A stretch of 41,213 nucleotides of DNA from an uncultured Bradyrhizobium sp. (GCF_936928535.1 NZ_CAKZHY010000102.1:1-41213), one strand, 5' to 3'. Counted from the stretch's first letter, positions 1 through 9,079 are shown. Numbers and translations are program-made. The notes: generated by a model from the letters alone, not told the origin.

Positions 1-2
1 CG

Positions 3-41
3 GTCCACATCGCCGCCATTGTCGCCTATTGGATCAATTGA
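3..41 (+). CDS. C-terminal tail of an upstream gene (partial)
   Basis: In frame 3 the first bases read an uninterrupted hydrophobic tail, VHIAAIVAYWIN, followed by a TGA at 39-41. It looks like the end of a real protein whose body lies left of the window. With only twelve residues the family cannot be assigned, and chance is possible. The 90 bases after it, up to the end of the next gene on the other strand, show no convincing terminator. Confidence 0.3.
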   Translation, partial: VHIAAIVAYWIN

Positions 42-134
42 GTCTGAACCCTAGTATTTTATCCTGACAGCGTCGCTTCGCAACGTTCGTCTGCAAAGGT
101 ATGCGAAAGCAAGGCGACTGGTGGTCATCGCCCT

Positions 135-872
135 TCACAGCCTAGGAGCCTTTTGCAGCCCGGTGTTCATATGTCCAACGTTGCAATGCTTGCCGGTAAG
201 CGAGCAATAGCTCACCGTCAGTCTCATGTCCGTGACGTTTCTCAGAAACCCCCGCGTGAACGCGTTGTAGTCCGCTGAATGCGCTTCAGCCGCAGCTTTT
301 AGGCGATCCAACCCTGACTGGTCGGTTTTAAAAATGAAGAAACCATCGGAAGGGTTAATGAAAGCACCGGTGGCAGGAATTTGGAACGACGATTGGAGCA
401 GGATGCGAAGCTGTCCGCCCTCCATGCTCTGTTTGAGCCCCATTAGATTTCCGAAGAGATGCTCAATAACTGTTCCGTTATTACCATTGACGAATTCAAT
501 TACGTCGGTGTCCCGCGAAGTGTCGCCGTTCTTGTGAAAGTGAAGGTCCCTGAAATCGAAATCAATGGACTTAATCACGGCGCTGCCACCACCAAGATTC
601 GTAATCTTCACGCTCATATCATTTGCATCAATCGCGAATGCTAGTTGTGGCCGAATGCTTAGTTCTCGAAAAGTCGAATCCAGTTCGAATGCTCTCTCGG
701 CCACTCGAGCTTGTTGATAGGTGGCGTACGCGGCTCCCAATGCGACTATCAGCGATGAAGCCGATATCGCGAGTGTGAGGAAGTCCGTGGGTGGATTTGG
801 CCTAACGGAGCTTGATCTTTTCTGCGCGCGTAGAATTGCCCGTATCTGCCTAGCGATTTTTTGAGTGGTCAT
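135..872 (-). CDS. Membrane-anchored hypothetical protein
   Basis: This 245-residue protein is not one I recognise. A basic N-terminus (about residues 1-29) precedes one predicted membrane segment at about 31-53, then a charged stretch likely to be helical, and a soluble C-terminal domain of about 180 residues with beta-rich character. The layout suggests a single-pass anchored protein. ATG at 872 was chosen over an in-frame TTG 21 bases upstream because it is the stronger start codon and lies 6 bases after a short AGG. The gene is visibly less GC-rich than the rest of the window and sits by a gene-poor, repeat-bearing stretch, which fits acquired DNA. No neighbour suggests a function. Confidence 0.6.
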   Translation of the reverse strand: MTTQKIARQIRAILRAQKRSSSVRPNPPTDFLTLAISASSLIVALGAAYATYQQARVAERAFELDSTFRELSIRPQLAFAIDANDMSVKITNLGGGSAVIKSIDFDFRDLHFHKNGDTSRDTDVIEFVNGNNGTVIEHLFGNLMGLKQSMEGGQLRILLQSSFQIPATGAFINPSDGFFIFKTDQSGLDRLKAAAEAHSADYNAFTRGFLRNVTDMRLTVSYCSLTGKHCNVGHMNTGLQKAPRL

Positions 873-903
873 TTGTAGCCTGCAATTTTCCAACTGCTAC
901 TCA

Positions 904-1140
904 TCATTTGTTTGCATCTGGCCGAAAAAGTGTAGGGTTACCTGCATGATTATCCACAGTTGTGGCGCGGAAAATGCCACTGCGCCGGGGTATCAAATTG
1001 TCGCGCCCGTCGGGCAAAACACCCGCCACGCCCGTCAACCCCTCCTCGTAAAAATATTCCACTTTACCGAAATTCGGAAATGTCGTATATCTCACCCATC
1101 CCAGCTCATCCTTGAGGGGCGATCGTACGTCGTCACGCAT
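904..1140 (-). CDS. Possible small hypothetical ORF
   Basis: A 78-codon reading frame with an ATG start. Its translation is rich in aromatic residues and glycine in the middle (for example FPNFGKVEYFYEEGL) and does not look like the low-complexity Arg/Ala output of a GC-rich shadow frame. No signal peptide, membrane segment or known domain is visible, and no clear ribosome binding site precedes it. It may be a small gene or the remnant of a larger one, lying just upstream of the anchored hypothetical protein on the same strand. Confidence 0.25.
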   Translation of the reverse strand: MRDDVRSPLKDELGWVRYTTFPNFGKVEYFYEEGLTGVAGVLPDGRDNLIPRRSGIFRATTVDNHAGNPTLFRPDANK

Positions 1141-1159
1141 CGCGAGCCGGGTTTGCGGT

Positions 1160-1655
1160 GGACGCGGGCAGCGTCGGCGCGAGAGGTGCGGGCAGGGCGG
1201 GTAGTCCCTGTGAGCCCGAAACCGCGCGCGGACGAACGGCGCTGTCAGGTTCGTCTCGCCAACATTTCGATGGCTACGTGCACGATGCCATCGAACCCTG
1301 TGGCGCAGGCGTACGGTGCGTACGGCAAAACCGTGTGGTCCTGGCCGTCGTTGCTACGGTCAAGCCTGTCGCGGAGGTGTGGCCGAGCCCAACCGGGCGA
1401 AGCGCATCGCCAATTCGCGGGGCGAGGGAGGCCAGAAGGACAATCGGCTCCCGGGGGAGCACGGCATAAGCCGTCAAACCATCGCGCAGGGAAGGCCGAG
1501 TGTTGGCCACACATGTATGCTGCTGTGCGGTTCTTCCTGCGCTACATCTTCGCGCAGCGGACCGCGGGTGCGAGGTCGGCACCCGGTCTTCCCTGCGCCC
1601 TCTCGGTTTTGAGGGGGACATCACCAGGCAAAACTCGGGCGAAACGCGCCGCGAG
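1160..1655. repeat. Probable dispersed Bradyrhizobium-type repeat in gene-free DNA
   Basis: The 670 bases before the ABC operon hold no convincing gene. Several mutually overlapping frames are open on both strands, but all give Arg/Ala/Pro/Cys-rich translations with no domain. I recall very similar DNA, with frames beginning like RTAKPCGPGRRCYGQA and containing ISRQTIAQGRP, as a multicopy element of Bradyrhizobium-group genomes that is often mis-annotated as short proteins. This is memory, not a search, and the boundaries are approximate. It could be a structured repeat or a noncoding transcript. Confidence 0.45.
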
Positions 1656-1812
1656 AACCTAGAGGCGCGTCTTTCAGATGCGCTTGAGGTGTTTGAGGGC
1701 CGCAGCGATCGGCCATCGCTACCATTCCCAAAATTCCTGTTGTCGCGCGACTCCGGCGCCTCTAGCATCGCGTCAAAACGGGCGTCGGGACGGAAATGTG
1801 CCGGAGGACATC

Positions 1813-3714
1813 ATGCGCTGCATCAATGCATTGCTGCTGGCCGCTTGTGTACTGGGATCGCTGCTGTTCGCATCGGTGGAACCGAGCCATGCGCAGGGAA
1901 TTCCGCAAAACATCCCGCGGAAGGATCTGCTGATCCTCGAAAACCCTGAGGGCACCGTCAAGAACGCCGGCTGGTTCAACATCTGGGTGATCAATGCCAG
2001 CTCGCAGTCCAATGGGCTGCAGCAGGTCGCGCTTGATACGCTCTGGTACATCGATCCCGAGAACGGTCTCGACGGCGCCTGGGACAACTCGCTGGCCGCC
2101 GACAAGCCGCAATACAACGCCGACTTCACCGAAATGACGGTCAAGCTGCGCAGCGGCATCTTCTGGAGCGATGGCGTCGAGTTCACGGCCGACGACGTCG
2201 TCGCAACCGTGACGACCCAGATCAAGCATCCGGCCATGCGCTTCAGCGCGGTGCTGGCGAGCAATGTCGCCTCCGTCGAGGCGACGGACGCCCAAACCGT
2301 CGTGTTCAAGCTCAAGAAGCCTAATTCGCGCTTCCACACCAATTTCACGGTGCGCTGGGGCGCGATATGGATCCTGCCCAAGCACGTCTTCGACAAGGTC
2401 GAGGATCCCCTCAAATTCGATTTCAACAAGCCGGTCTCGCTGGGCGCCTATGTGCTGCACAGCTACGACCCTGATGGCAAATGGTACATCTGGCAGCTTC
2501 GCGATGACTGGCAGCGCACAACGCTGGCGCGCTTCGGCAAGCCCGGCCCCAAATATCTCGCTTATGTCGACCCCGGTCCGCCGGACAAGCGGGTGATCGC
2601 GCAGCTCAACCACGAACTCGACGTGATCCACGACATCGCGCCGGAGGGCATGTTTGCGCTTGCCAAGCAGAGCAAGACGACGCGGGCCTGGTTCAAGGGA
2701 TTCCCCTATGGCCACCCCGATCCGACGCTTCCCGCTGTCATCTTCAACACGCAGAATGAGAACTTCAAGAATCCTGATGTGCGCTGGGCGTTGGCGCTGT
2801 TGATCGACATCAAGGCCGTGGCAATGGCGGCCTATCGCGGCGCTGCCACCATCTCGGCGATCGGCGTGCCGCCGACTGGAACCCATCCGGCCACCTATCA
2901 CGCGCCGCTGGAAGACTGGCTCAAGAGCTTCGAGCTCGACACCGGCAAGCGCAAGATCAAGCCGTACGACCCGACCATCGGCAAGCAGATTGCCGACATG
3001 CTGCGGCCGTCGATGGGCGAACAGATCCCGACCGATCCGGCGGAGATCGCCAAGGCGTTCGGCCGGGGTTGGTGGAAAACCGATCCGCAAGCAGCGCAGG
3101 AGCTTCTGGAGAAGGCCGGCTTCAGCAAGCGCGGCGGTGCCTGGATCACGCCTGACGGAAAGCCCTTCACCGTCCGCGTCATGGTCGAGGGCGATTTGCG
3201 TCCGGTGATGACGCGGGCCGGAACGATGATCGTGCAGCTGTGGAAGCAGGCGGGCATCGACGCCAAGATCGACGTCGCGCAGGGCACGTTGCCGACGCGG
3301 CGGGCGGCCGGCGATTTCGACACCTTCATCGGCTGGAGTGTCGAGACATTGGGCGGCCACCCGGACCTGTCCTACTTCCTCGACAGCTGGCATTCGCAGT
3401 TCGTCGCCGAGCCGGGCAAGCCGCAGCCGCTGCGCAACTGGCAGCGCTGGTCCAGTCCCGCCCTCGACAAGATCATCGAGGAGATCCGCACCGTCGGCTT
3501 CGATGATCCCAAATCGATCGAGCTCGGCAAGGACTACGTCAAGCTCGCGGTGAAGGAGATGCCGACCATTCCGTTGATGGCCTACAACGTGTTCACTGCG
3601 ATGGACCAGACCTACTGGACCGGCTTTCCGACTGCGGAGAACCCTTACACCAATCCCGTGCCGAACTGGGGCAACTCGCGTTACATGTTCGTTCGGCTGA
3701 AGCCGGCAAACTAG
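1813..3714 (+). CDS. ABC importer substrate-binding protein (peptide/oligosaccharide family)
   Basis: A 633-residue SBP_bac_5-family periplasmic binding protein that captures a solute for the permeases encoded next to it. The start is ATG 1813, preceded by a good GGAGGA at 1803-1808, and not an upstream in-frame codon. The N-terminus MRCINALLLAACVLGSLLFA continues to a cleavage-like SHA-QG, a standard Sec signal peptide. The body carries family hallmarks such as WSDGVEFTADDVVATV and, later, DPTLPAVIFNTQNENFKNPDVRWAL. The family binds peptides, nickel chelates, opines or oligosaccharides. The arabinofuranosidase at the end of this operon argues for an arabinose-containing oligosaccharide, which is inference. 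It is the first gene of a six-gene operon. Confidence 0.9.
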   Translation: MRCINALLLAACVLGSLLFASVEPSHAQGIPQNIPRKDLLILENPEGTVKNAGWFNIWVINASSQSNGLQQVALDTLWYIDPENGLDGAWDNSLAADKPQYNADFTEMTVKLRSGIFWSDGVEFTADDVVATVTTQIKHPAMRFSAVLASNVASVEATDAQTVVFKLKKPNSRFHTNFTVRWGAIWILPKHVFDKVEDPLKFDFNKPVSLGAYVLHSYDPDGKWYIWQLRDDWQRTTLARFGKPGPKYLAYVDPGPPDKRVIAQLNHELDVIHDIAPEGMFALAKQSKTTRAWFKGFPYGHPDPTLPAVIFNTQNENFKNPDVRWALALLIDIKAVAMAAYRGAATISAIGVPPTGTHPATYHAPLEDWLKSFELDTGKRKIKPYDPTIGKQIADMLRPSMGEQIPTDPAEIAKAFGRGWWKTDPQAAQELLEKAGFSKRGGAWITPDGKPFTVRVMVEGDLRPVMTRAGTMIVQLWKQAGIDAKIDVAQGTLPTRRAAGDFDTFIGWSVETLGGHPDLSYFLDSWHSQFVAEPGKPQPLRNWQRWSSPALDKIIEEIRTVGFDDPKSIELGKDYVKLAVKEMPTIPLMAYNVFTAMDQTYWTGFPTAENPYTNPVPNWGNSRYMFVRLKPAN

Positions 3715-3770
3715 TCAGCGATGATCCGGCAGTGCCCGCAACGACCTTGTCGAGCGTCCCGGGTGCTGCC

Positions 3771-4775
3771 ATGAGCGGGTACGCCGGCTATGTTGGCCGC
3801 CGCCTCGCGCAATTCCTGCTCGTTGTCTTCATCGGCATCAACATCGCCTACGTCGTCACGCATGCCTCGCCGATCGATCCCGTCGAGCAATCGATCTCGG
3901 CGGTGACGTCGTTTGGCAATACCGCGCCTGATGCAATCGAACAGATGCGCCGCTCCCTGCGCGAGCTCTATGGTCTTGGCGGTACGCCCGTCGAACAATA
4001 TCTGACATTCTGGAAGCGCATTCTGAGCGCCGATTTCGGTCCCTCGATGTCGGCCTTTCCGACCCCCGTCGGCACCCTGATCGGACGCGCGCTGCCCTGG
4101 ACCGCGGGACTGCTGGCGGTTTCAACCCTCATCGCCTGGGTGCTTGGAAACCTGCTGGGGGGACTTGCCGGCTATTACCGGCAGAGCCGCGGGCTGAAGC
4201 TGATGGGGGTGATTGCCATGGGCCTTCATCCGATCCCCTATTACATCCTGGCCATGCTGCTGCTGATCCTGTTCGGCTTCATCTGGCCGGTGCTCCCGAT
4301 CAGCGGCGGGTCGGCGATGGACCTGCCGCAGACCCTGACGGTCGAATTCGTTGGGAGCGTGCTGCAGCACGCGATCCTGCCGGCGCTCTCGCTGATCCTG
4401 ATCGGCGTGGGCAGCTGGTTCCTCGGCATGCGTTCGCTGGTCGCCAATGTCCTTGCCGAGGATTATGTCGTCTATGCCGAGCTTGCCGGCGTCAAGTCCT
4501 CGCGCATCCTGACATCCTATGTGATGCGCAACGCGCTGGTGCCGCAGGTCACCGGCCTTGCGATGTCGCTCGGCGGAATCTTCAACGGTGCCGTGATCAC
4601 CGAAAAGGTGTTCGGCTATCCGGGTCTCGGCTCGCTCCTGGTCGATGCCGTCTATGCTGGTGACTACGGCCTGGTGCTCGGCGTCACCACCATCTCGATC
4701 CTCGGCGTATCGGTTGGCGTGCTCGCGATCGATCTTCTGTACCCGCTGCTCGATCCCCGAGTGAAGGTCAGCTGA
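3771..4775 (+). CDS. ABC importer permease (DppB-type)
   Basis: A 334-residue integral membrane subunit of the BPD_transp_1 family, first of the permease pair. It starts RRLAQFLLVVFIGINIAYVV, the usual DppB first helix, followed by a periplasmic loop and five further hydrophobic segments. The cytoplasmic ATPase-docking (EAA) loop is YAELAGVKSSRIL followed by MRNALVP. ATG 3771 was chosen because the first helix follows directly; an in-frame GTG at 3732 would add 13 unremarkable residues. Neither has a strong ribosome binding site. The gene follows the binding protein by about 56 bases and its stop overlaps the next start, so translational coupling is likely. Confidence 0.88.
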   Translation: MSGYAGYVGRRLAQFLLVVFIGINIAYVVTHASPIDPVEQSISAVTSFGNTAPDAIEQMRRSLRELYGLGGTPVEQYLTFWKRILSADFGPSMSAFPTPVGTLIGRALPWTAGLLAVSTLIAWVLGNLLGGLAGYYRQSRGLKLMGVIAMGLHPIPYYILAMLLLILFGFIWPVLPISGGSAMDLPQTLTVEFVGSVLQHAILPALSLILIGVGSWFLGMRSLVANVLAEDYVVYAELAGVKSSRILTSYVMRNALVPQVTGLAMSLGGIFNGAVITEKVFGYPGLGSLLVDAVYAGDYGLVLGVTTISILGVSVGVLAIDLLYPLLDPRVKVS

Positions 4776-5638
4776 TGGTCGTCTTCCTCCGCGACCTCCT
4801 GCGCTACAGGGCCGAATTCCGGATCGGGCTCGTGCTGGTCGCCATCGTCCTCGTGCTGTCCATGCTGGCGAGTTTTTCGCCATACCCGCCCGACAGCGTC
4901 TATGTGGTGCCGCCCGACTTGCCACCGTCGTCGACGTACTGGTTCGGCACGACGTCGCGCGGCCAGGACGTGTTCTGGCAGGTGAGCTTCGCCATCCGCA
5001 ACACATTGCTGTTTGGCGGCACGGTGGCCCTGGTCAGCCGCCTGCTCGCGCTCGCGGTCGGGCTCATCAGCGGCTACAAGGGCGGCTGGATCGACCGCGC
5101 CCTGATGTCCGTGAACGATACCTTCATTGTCATCCCGCTGCTGCCGATCCTGGTGCTGTTCTATTTCGTGATGCGCGACCGGATCTCCTGGCTGATGCTG
5201 GCGCTGATCATGGCCTGCTTCGGCTGGGCTTACGATGCGCGGCTGATCCGCTCGGTGGTGATGAGCCTGCGGCACCGCGAGTTCACCCAGACCAGCCTGT
5301 TTTCCGGGATGAGCACCTGGCAGATCCTGACCGAGGAGCATCTGCCTTATGTCGTACCGATCCTGTTCTCCACGACCATGAACAACATGGTGTGGTCGAT
5401 CGGGCTCGAGGTGACGCTTGCCGTGCTCGGCTTCACCGACATCAACACCCCGACGATCGGCGGCATGATCTATTGGGCCAACCAGCACACCGCGATGGTG
5501 GCGGGCATCTGGTGGTGGATCGCCTTTCCGACCATCGCGGTGATCATGGCGTTCATCGGACTCTTCCTGCTCGCGGTCTCGGTGAACGCCCATATCGATC
5601 CGAGAAGCCGCCTCTGGAGCACTGGAGAGGCGTCGTGA
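4775..5638 (+). CDS. ABC importer permease (DppC-type)
   Basis: A 287-residue second permease of the peptide/oligosaccharide importer. The first helix is at about residues 17-35, and the loop VVPPDLPPSSTYWFGTTSRG with GQDVFWQV is typical of DppC/OppC, which carry the phrase FGTDxxGRD at this place. The EAA loop reads FTQTSLFSGMSTWQIL followed by EEHLPYVVP. The start ATG shares its A with the TGA stop of the preceding permease, and its own stop overlaps the ATG of the next gene, so stoichiometric production of the membrane complex is expected. Assignment to family is secure; substrate is not. Confidence 0.9.
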   Translation: MVVFLRDLLRYRAEFRIGLVLVAIVLVLSMLASFSPYPPDSVYVVPPDLPPSSTYWFGTTSRGQDVFWQVSFAIRNTLLFGGTVALVSRLLALAVGLISGYKGGWIDRALMSVNDTFIVIPLLPILVLFYFVMRDRISWLMLALIMACFGWAYDARLIRSVVMSLRHREFTQTSLFSGMSTWQILTEEHLPYVVPILFSTTMNNMVWSIGLEVTLAVLGFTDINTPTIGGMIYWANQHTAMVAGIWWWIAFPTIAVIMAFIGLFLLAVSVNAHIDPRSRLWSTGEAS

Positions 5639-6669
5639 TGCTCGCGAGCGTGGCGCAGCCGCACGGCGATCAGGATGTCCAGCCGCTTCTCGTGGTTCGC
5701 GACCTGCAAGCCTATTATCGGACCAGCCATGCCGGCGTCAGGCGTGGCATCCGGGCGGTTGACGGTGTCAGCTTCACGGTGCGCCGCGGCGAGATCTATG
5801 GTCTCGCCGGGGAATCGAGCTCGGGCAAGACCACGCTGATCAAGAGCATTGCCGGCGCGATCAAGCCTCCGCTCGAGATCGTCGGCGGCAGCATGGAGTT
5901 TGCGTTCCTGCCCGGCTATGGCGGATTGCACCGTGCGCCGCGGGCGATGGTGGAGCGGATTCGCTGGCGGCACCTGTCCTACATCATGCAGGGTTCGATG
6001 AACGTACTGAACCCGGTGCGTCGTATCGGATCCTCGTTCATCGATTTCGCCTATCCGCATATCGGGGGCAGCCGAAAGCAGTTCGAGCAGCAGGTGGTCG
6101 CCCATCTGGCTCGCGTCAGACTGGATCCTTCGGTGCTTTCAGCCTTTCCCCACGAGCTCTCGGGAGGGATGCGGCAACGCGCCACGCTTGCGCTCGCAAC
6201 GATCTGCCGTCCCGGATTTATCATCGCCGATGAGCCGACCACCGCGCTCGACGTGGTGGTGCAGAAGGAGGTCCTGGGCATGATCCGCGGTATTCAACGC
6301 GAGACCGGCTCGTCGGTCCTGTTCGTCACGCATGACATGGGCGTGCACGCGCATATCACCGATCGTCTCGCCATCATGTATGCCGGGCGCCTCGTCGAGG
6401 AGGCCGCGACCGCGGAGATCTTCGGTAATCCGCTGCATCCTTACACCAAGAACCTCATCTCGAGCCTTCCGCGGATCGGCGAGGATGCGCCGCGCACAGG
6501 GCTTGGAGGTGCCCCGCCAAATCTTGCCGATCCCCCGTCGGGTTGCCGATTCCACCCGCGCTGTCCGCTTGCAAGCGAGATTTGCAGCCGCAAAGTTCCT
6601 GTCATGCGTGAAGCTCGCTCCGGGCATCGCGTTGCATGCTTCGCGGTCAACGGGGACGACCCGGCATGA
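5638..6669 (+). CDS. ABC importer ATP-binding protein (DppD-type)
   Basis: A 343-residue cytoplasmic ATPase. Walker A is GESSSGKTT (residues 58-66), the ABC signature is LSGGMRQRATLAL, and Walker B is FIIADEPTTALD, followed by the switch histidine in LFVTHDMGVH. The C-terminal oligopeptide-transporter extension contains two spaced cysteines in CRFHPRCPLASEIC, the motif that in some DppD/OppD/F proteins binds an iron-sulfur cluster. The frame is open far upstream into the previous gene, but ATG 5638, overlapping the preceding stop as ATGA, is the natural start. It forms a heterodimer with the next ATPase. Confidence 0.9.
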   Translation: MLASVAQPHGDQDVQPLLVVRDLQAYYRTSHAGVRRGIRAVDGVSFTVRRGEIYGLAGESSSGKTTLIKSIAGAIKPPLEIVGGSMEFAFLPGYGGLHRAPRAMVERIRWRHLSYIMQGSMNVLNPVRRIGSSFIDFAYPHIGGSRKQFEQQVVAHLARVRLDPSVLSAFPHELSGGMRQRATLALATICRPGFIIADEPTTALDVVVQKEVLGMIRGIQRETGSSVLFVTHDMGVHAHITDRLAIMYAGRLVEEAATAEIFGNPLHPYTKNLISSLPRIGEDAPRTGLGGAPPNLADPPSGCRFHPRCPLASEICSRKVPVMREARSGHRVACFAVNGDDPA

Positions 6670-7538
6670 ATGATCTGCTGCTCGACGTTAGGGAGGTCAG
6701 CAAGACCTTCGTCCGCGGAAGGCTGCTCTCGCGGGAGAAGATCGTTGCGGTGAACAAGGTGAGCTTGCAGCTCGCCGCCCGGCGGCCGGAGATCTTGGCG
6801 ATCATCGGCGAATCCGGCAGCGGCAAGACGACGCTTGCCCGGATGATTCTGAACATGGAGACGCCGACCAGCGGCAGGCTGCTGCTCGACGGCACCGACC
6901 TCGCGACCATCAACGGCAGTGCCGGTCGGCTGGCTTTCATGCATAGGGTACAGCCGATCTTTCAGAACCCGTTTGAATCCTTCAATCCGCTGAAGCGGGT
7001 TGAACGGTATCTGCTTATGACCCGACTTCGATTTGCTGGGACGGCAGGTGGGAGTACGACTGCGGAGGCCGTGGATGCCGCGCTGCACAAGGTGGGCTTG
7101 TCGCTTAGGGAGGTGAGCGGCCGACACCCGCACGAACTGTCCGGCGGACAGCTTCAACGGGTCGCGATTGCCCGTGCGCTGCTGGCCGAGCCGAAATTAA
7201 TCGTGGCGGACGAGCCGGTCTCCATGATCGATGCGTCCTTGCGCATGTCGATTGTCAATCTGTTCAGGACGTTGCGGGACGAGTTGGGGATATCGATCAT
7301 CTATGTCACGCATGATCTGGCGACCGCCTACTACATCAGCGATCGTATCATGATCATGCAGAAGGGCAGCGTCGTCGAAAGCGGCGATGCGCGAGACGTG
7401 CTGAAGGCGCCGCGGCATCCCTATACGTACCAATTGCGCGAAGCCGTGCTATTACCTGAGGTGGCCAACGTTTCGGCGAACGCAACTTCCAGCATGAACG
7501 GTCTCATCAGCCCCGGAACACCCGAGAGAAGAGCATGA
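6666..7538 (+). CDS. ABC importer ATP-binding protein (DppF-type)
   Basis: A 290-residue second ATPase of the importer. Walker A is GESGSGKTT (residues 48-56), the signature is LSGGQLQRVAIAR, and Walker B is LIVADEPVSMID with VTHDLATAYY after it. Compared with DppF it is short: the C-terminal cysteine-containing extension is missing, and the protein stops soon after the HPYTYQLREAVL segment, which is common for the F subunit of oligosaccharide systems. ATG 6666 overlaps the previous stop as ATGA; a frame extension to 6636 lies inside the previous gene. The gene ends with ATGA overlap into the glycosidase gene, tying transport and hydrolysis together. Confidence 0.9.
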   Translation: MNDLLLDVREVSKTFVRGRLLSREKIVAVNKVSLQLAARRPEILAIIGESGSGKTTLARMILNMETPTSGRLLLDGTDLATINGSAGRLAFMHRVQPIFQNPFESFNPLKRVERYLLMTRLRFAGTAGGSTTAEAVDAALHKVGLSLREVSGRHPHELSGGQLQRVAIARALLAEPKLIVADEPVSMIDASLRMSIVNLFRTLRDELGISIIYVTHDLATAYYISDRIMIMQKGSVVESGDARDVLKAPRHPYTYQLREAVLLPEVANVSANATSSMNGLISPGTPERRA

Positions 7539-9079
7539 GGAAAGCCAGAGTTCTGATCGACCGAGACTTCGCCATCGGTCACACCGACCCTCGCTTGTTC
7601 GGTGCGTTCGTCGAGCATCTCGGGCGATGCGTCTATGGCGGCATCTACGAGCCCGGCCATCCGAGCGCGGACAAAAGGGGCTTTCGGAAGGACGTGCTCG
7701 CCCTGGTGAAGGAGCTCGGCCCGACCCTCATCAGATATCCGGGCGGCAATTTCGTCTCGGGCTACAATTGGGAGGACGGCGTCGGCCCGCAGCACACGAG
7801 GCCTGCGCGCCTTGACCTCGCCTGGTTCAGCACCGAGCCGAACAGCTTTGGCACCAATGAATTCATGGACTGGTGCAAGGCTGCCGATGTCGCGCCGATG
7901 ATGGCGGTCAATCTCGGTACCCGCGGCGGCGATGCCGCGCGCAATCTGGTCGAATATTGCAATCATCCGGGCGGCACGGCCTGGTCGGAGCTGCGCCGTA
8001 GCCACGGCTGGGACAAGCCGCACGGCGTGAAGCTGTGGTGCCTCGGCAACGAGGTCGACGGGCCCTGGCAGATGGAGCACAAGAGCGCCGCCGATTACGG
8101 TGCGCTCGCGCGCGAAGCTGCCAAGATGATGCGTTGGATTGATCCGACCATCGAGCTGGCGGCATGCGGATCGTCCGGGCGCAACATGCCGACCTTCGGC
8201 CAGTGGGAGGACACGGTCCTCGAGCACACCTTCGATCATGTCGAGTACATTTCGCTTCACACCTATCTGAACAATTACAAGCAGGATACGGCGTCGTTTC
8301 TCGCCAGCCCCGACCTGATGGACAGCTTCATCGACGAAGTCGTTGCGATCGCCGACGCGGTAGCGGCCAAGCGTCGTTCCAGCAAGCGCCTGATGCTGAG
8401 CTTCGATGAATGGAACGTCTGGTACCGAACGCGCCGCAACCGCGCCGACCGGGTCAAGGAAGGCTGGCCGGTGGCGCCGCCGATCCTCGAGGAAATCTAC
8501 ACGATGGAGGATGCGCTCGCCTTCGGCGGCGCCTGCATTTCCCTGCTCAATCACGCCGATCGGGTCAGGGTTGCCTGCCTCGCACAACTCGTCAACGTCA
8601 TCGCACCGATCATGACAGAGACAGGCGGCGGCGCGTGGCGCCAGACCACCTTCTTTCCGTTCGCGCACATGACCCGCTTCGGCCGCGGCAAGGTCTTGCG
8701 CACCCAAGCGGAGTCCGAAACATATGATTCGTCTTATTACGATCCCCGCGGCACCCTGGATCAGAACTTTCCCGTGCCTGATGTGCCCTATCTGAAAATC
8801 GCGGCCGTGGCGGCGGAGAATGGCGGCCTGTCGCTGTTTCTGCTCAATCGAGATTTGAAGCAGGAGATGGAGGTGAGCGTCGAGGCGAGACGCTTCGGCC
8901 GGCTGACTGTGAGCGAGCGGCTTGAACTGCGGCATGATGATCTCAAGGCGACCAACACCAAGCACGATCCAGGCAAGGTCAAGCCGGCGCCGTTGCGGGA
9001 TGTGTCCTTTGATGGGGAACGATTGCAGACGACGCTCAAGCCGGCGTCGTGGAACGTGATCCATCTGTCGGCAGGCTGA
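7535..9079 (+). CDS. abfA: GH51 alpha-L-arabinofuranosidase
   Basis: A 514-residue glycoside hydrolase of family 51, which removes terminal alpha-L-arabinofuranosyl groups from arabinan, arabinoxylan or arabinogalactan fragments with retention of configuration. The length matches the family. The TIM-barrel hallmarks are present: FGAFVEHLGRCVYGGIYEPG near the N-terminus, LIRYPGGNFVSGYNWEDGVG, the acid/base glutamate E173 in CLGNEVDGPWQ, and the nucleophile E292 in LSFDEWNVWYRTR. A C-terminal beta-sandwich follows. There is no signal peptide, so it acts in the cytoplasm on imported oligosaccharides. It is the last gene of the operon and overlaps the preceding ATPase gene by 4 bases. Confidence in the enzyme family is high; the exact linkage preference cannot be read. 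Confidence 0.95.
   Translation: MRKARVLIDRDFAIGHTDPRLFGAFVEHLGRCVYGGIYEPGHPSADKRGFRKDVLALVKELGPTLIRYPGGNFVSGYNWEDGVGPQHTRPARLDLAWFSTEPNSFGTNEFMDWCKAADVAPMMAVNLGTRGGDAARNLVEYCNHPGGTAWSELRRSHGWDKPHGVKLWCLGNEVDGPWQMEHKSAADYGALAREAAKMMRWIDPTIELAACGSSGRNMPTFGQWEDTVLEHTFDHVEYISLHTYLNNYKQDTASFLASPDLMDSFIDEVVAIADAVAAKRRSSKRLMLSFDEWNVWYRTRRNRADRVKEGWPVAPPILEEIYTMEDALAFGGACISLLNHADRVRVACLAQLVNVIAPIMTETGGGAWRQTTFFPFAHMTRFGRGKVLRTQAESETYDSSYYDPRGTLDQNFPVPDVPYLKIAAVAAENGGLSLFLLNRDLKQEMEVSVEARRFGRLTVSERLELRHDDLKATNTKHDPGKVKPAPLRDVSFDGERLQTTLKPASWNVIHLSAG

Noticed and set aside
1659..1765. CTAGAGGCGC and GCGCCTCTAG as a 10-bp inverted repeat before the ABC operon
   Set aside because: The arms are 87 bases apart with no further pairing inside or outside; in GC-rich DNA this gives no clear regulatory meaning.
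1274..1768. Several overlapping frames in the repeat region as genes
   Set aside because: They overlap one another on both strands, are Arg/Pro/Cys-rich and have no ribosome binding sites; a noncoding repeat explains them better.
1762..3393. Long minus-strand open frame of 543 codons
   Set aside because: It is antisense to a clear binding-protein gene with signal peptide and family motifs; its Arg/His/Asp-rich translation is a codon-bias shadow.
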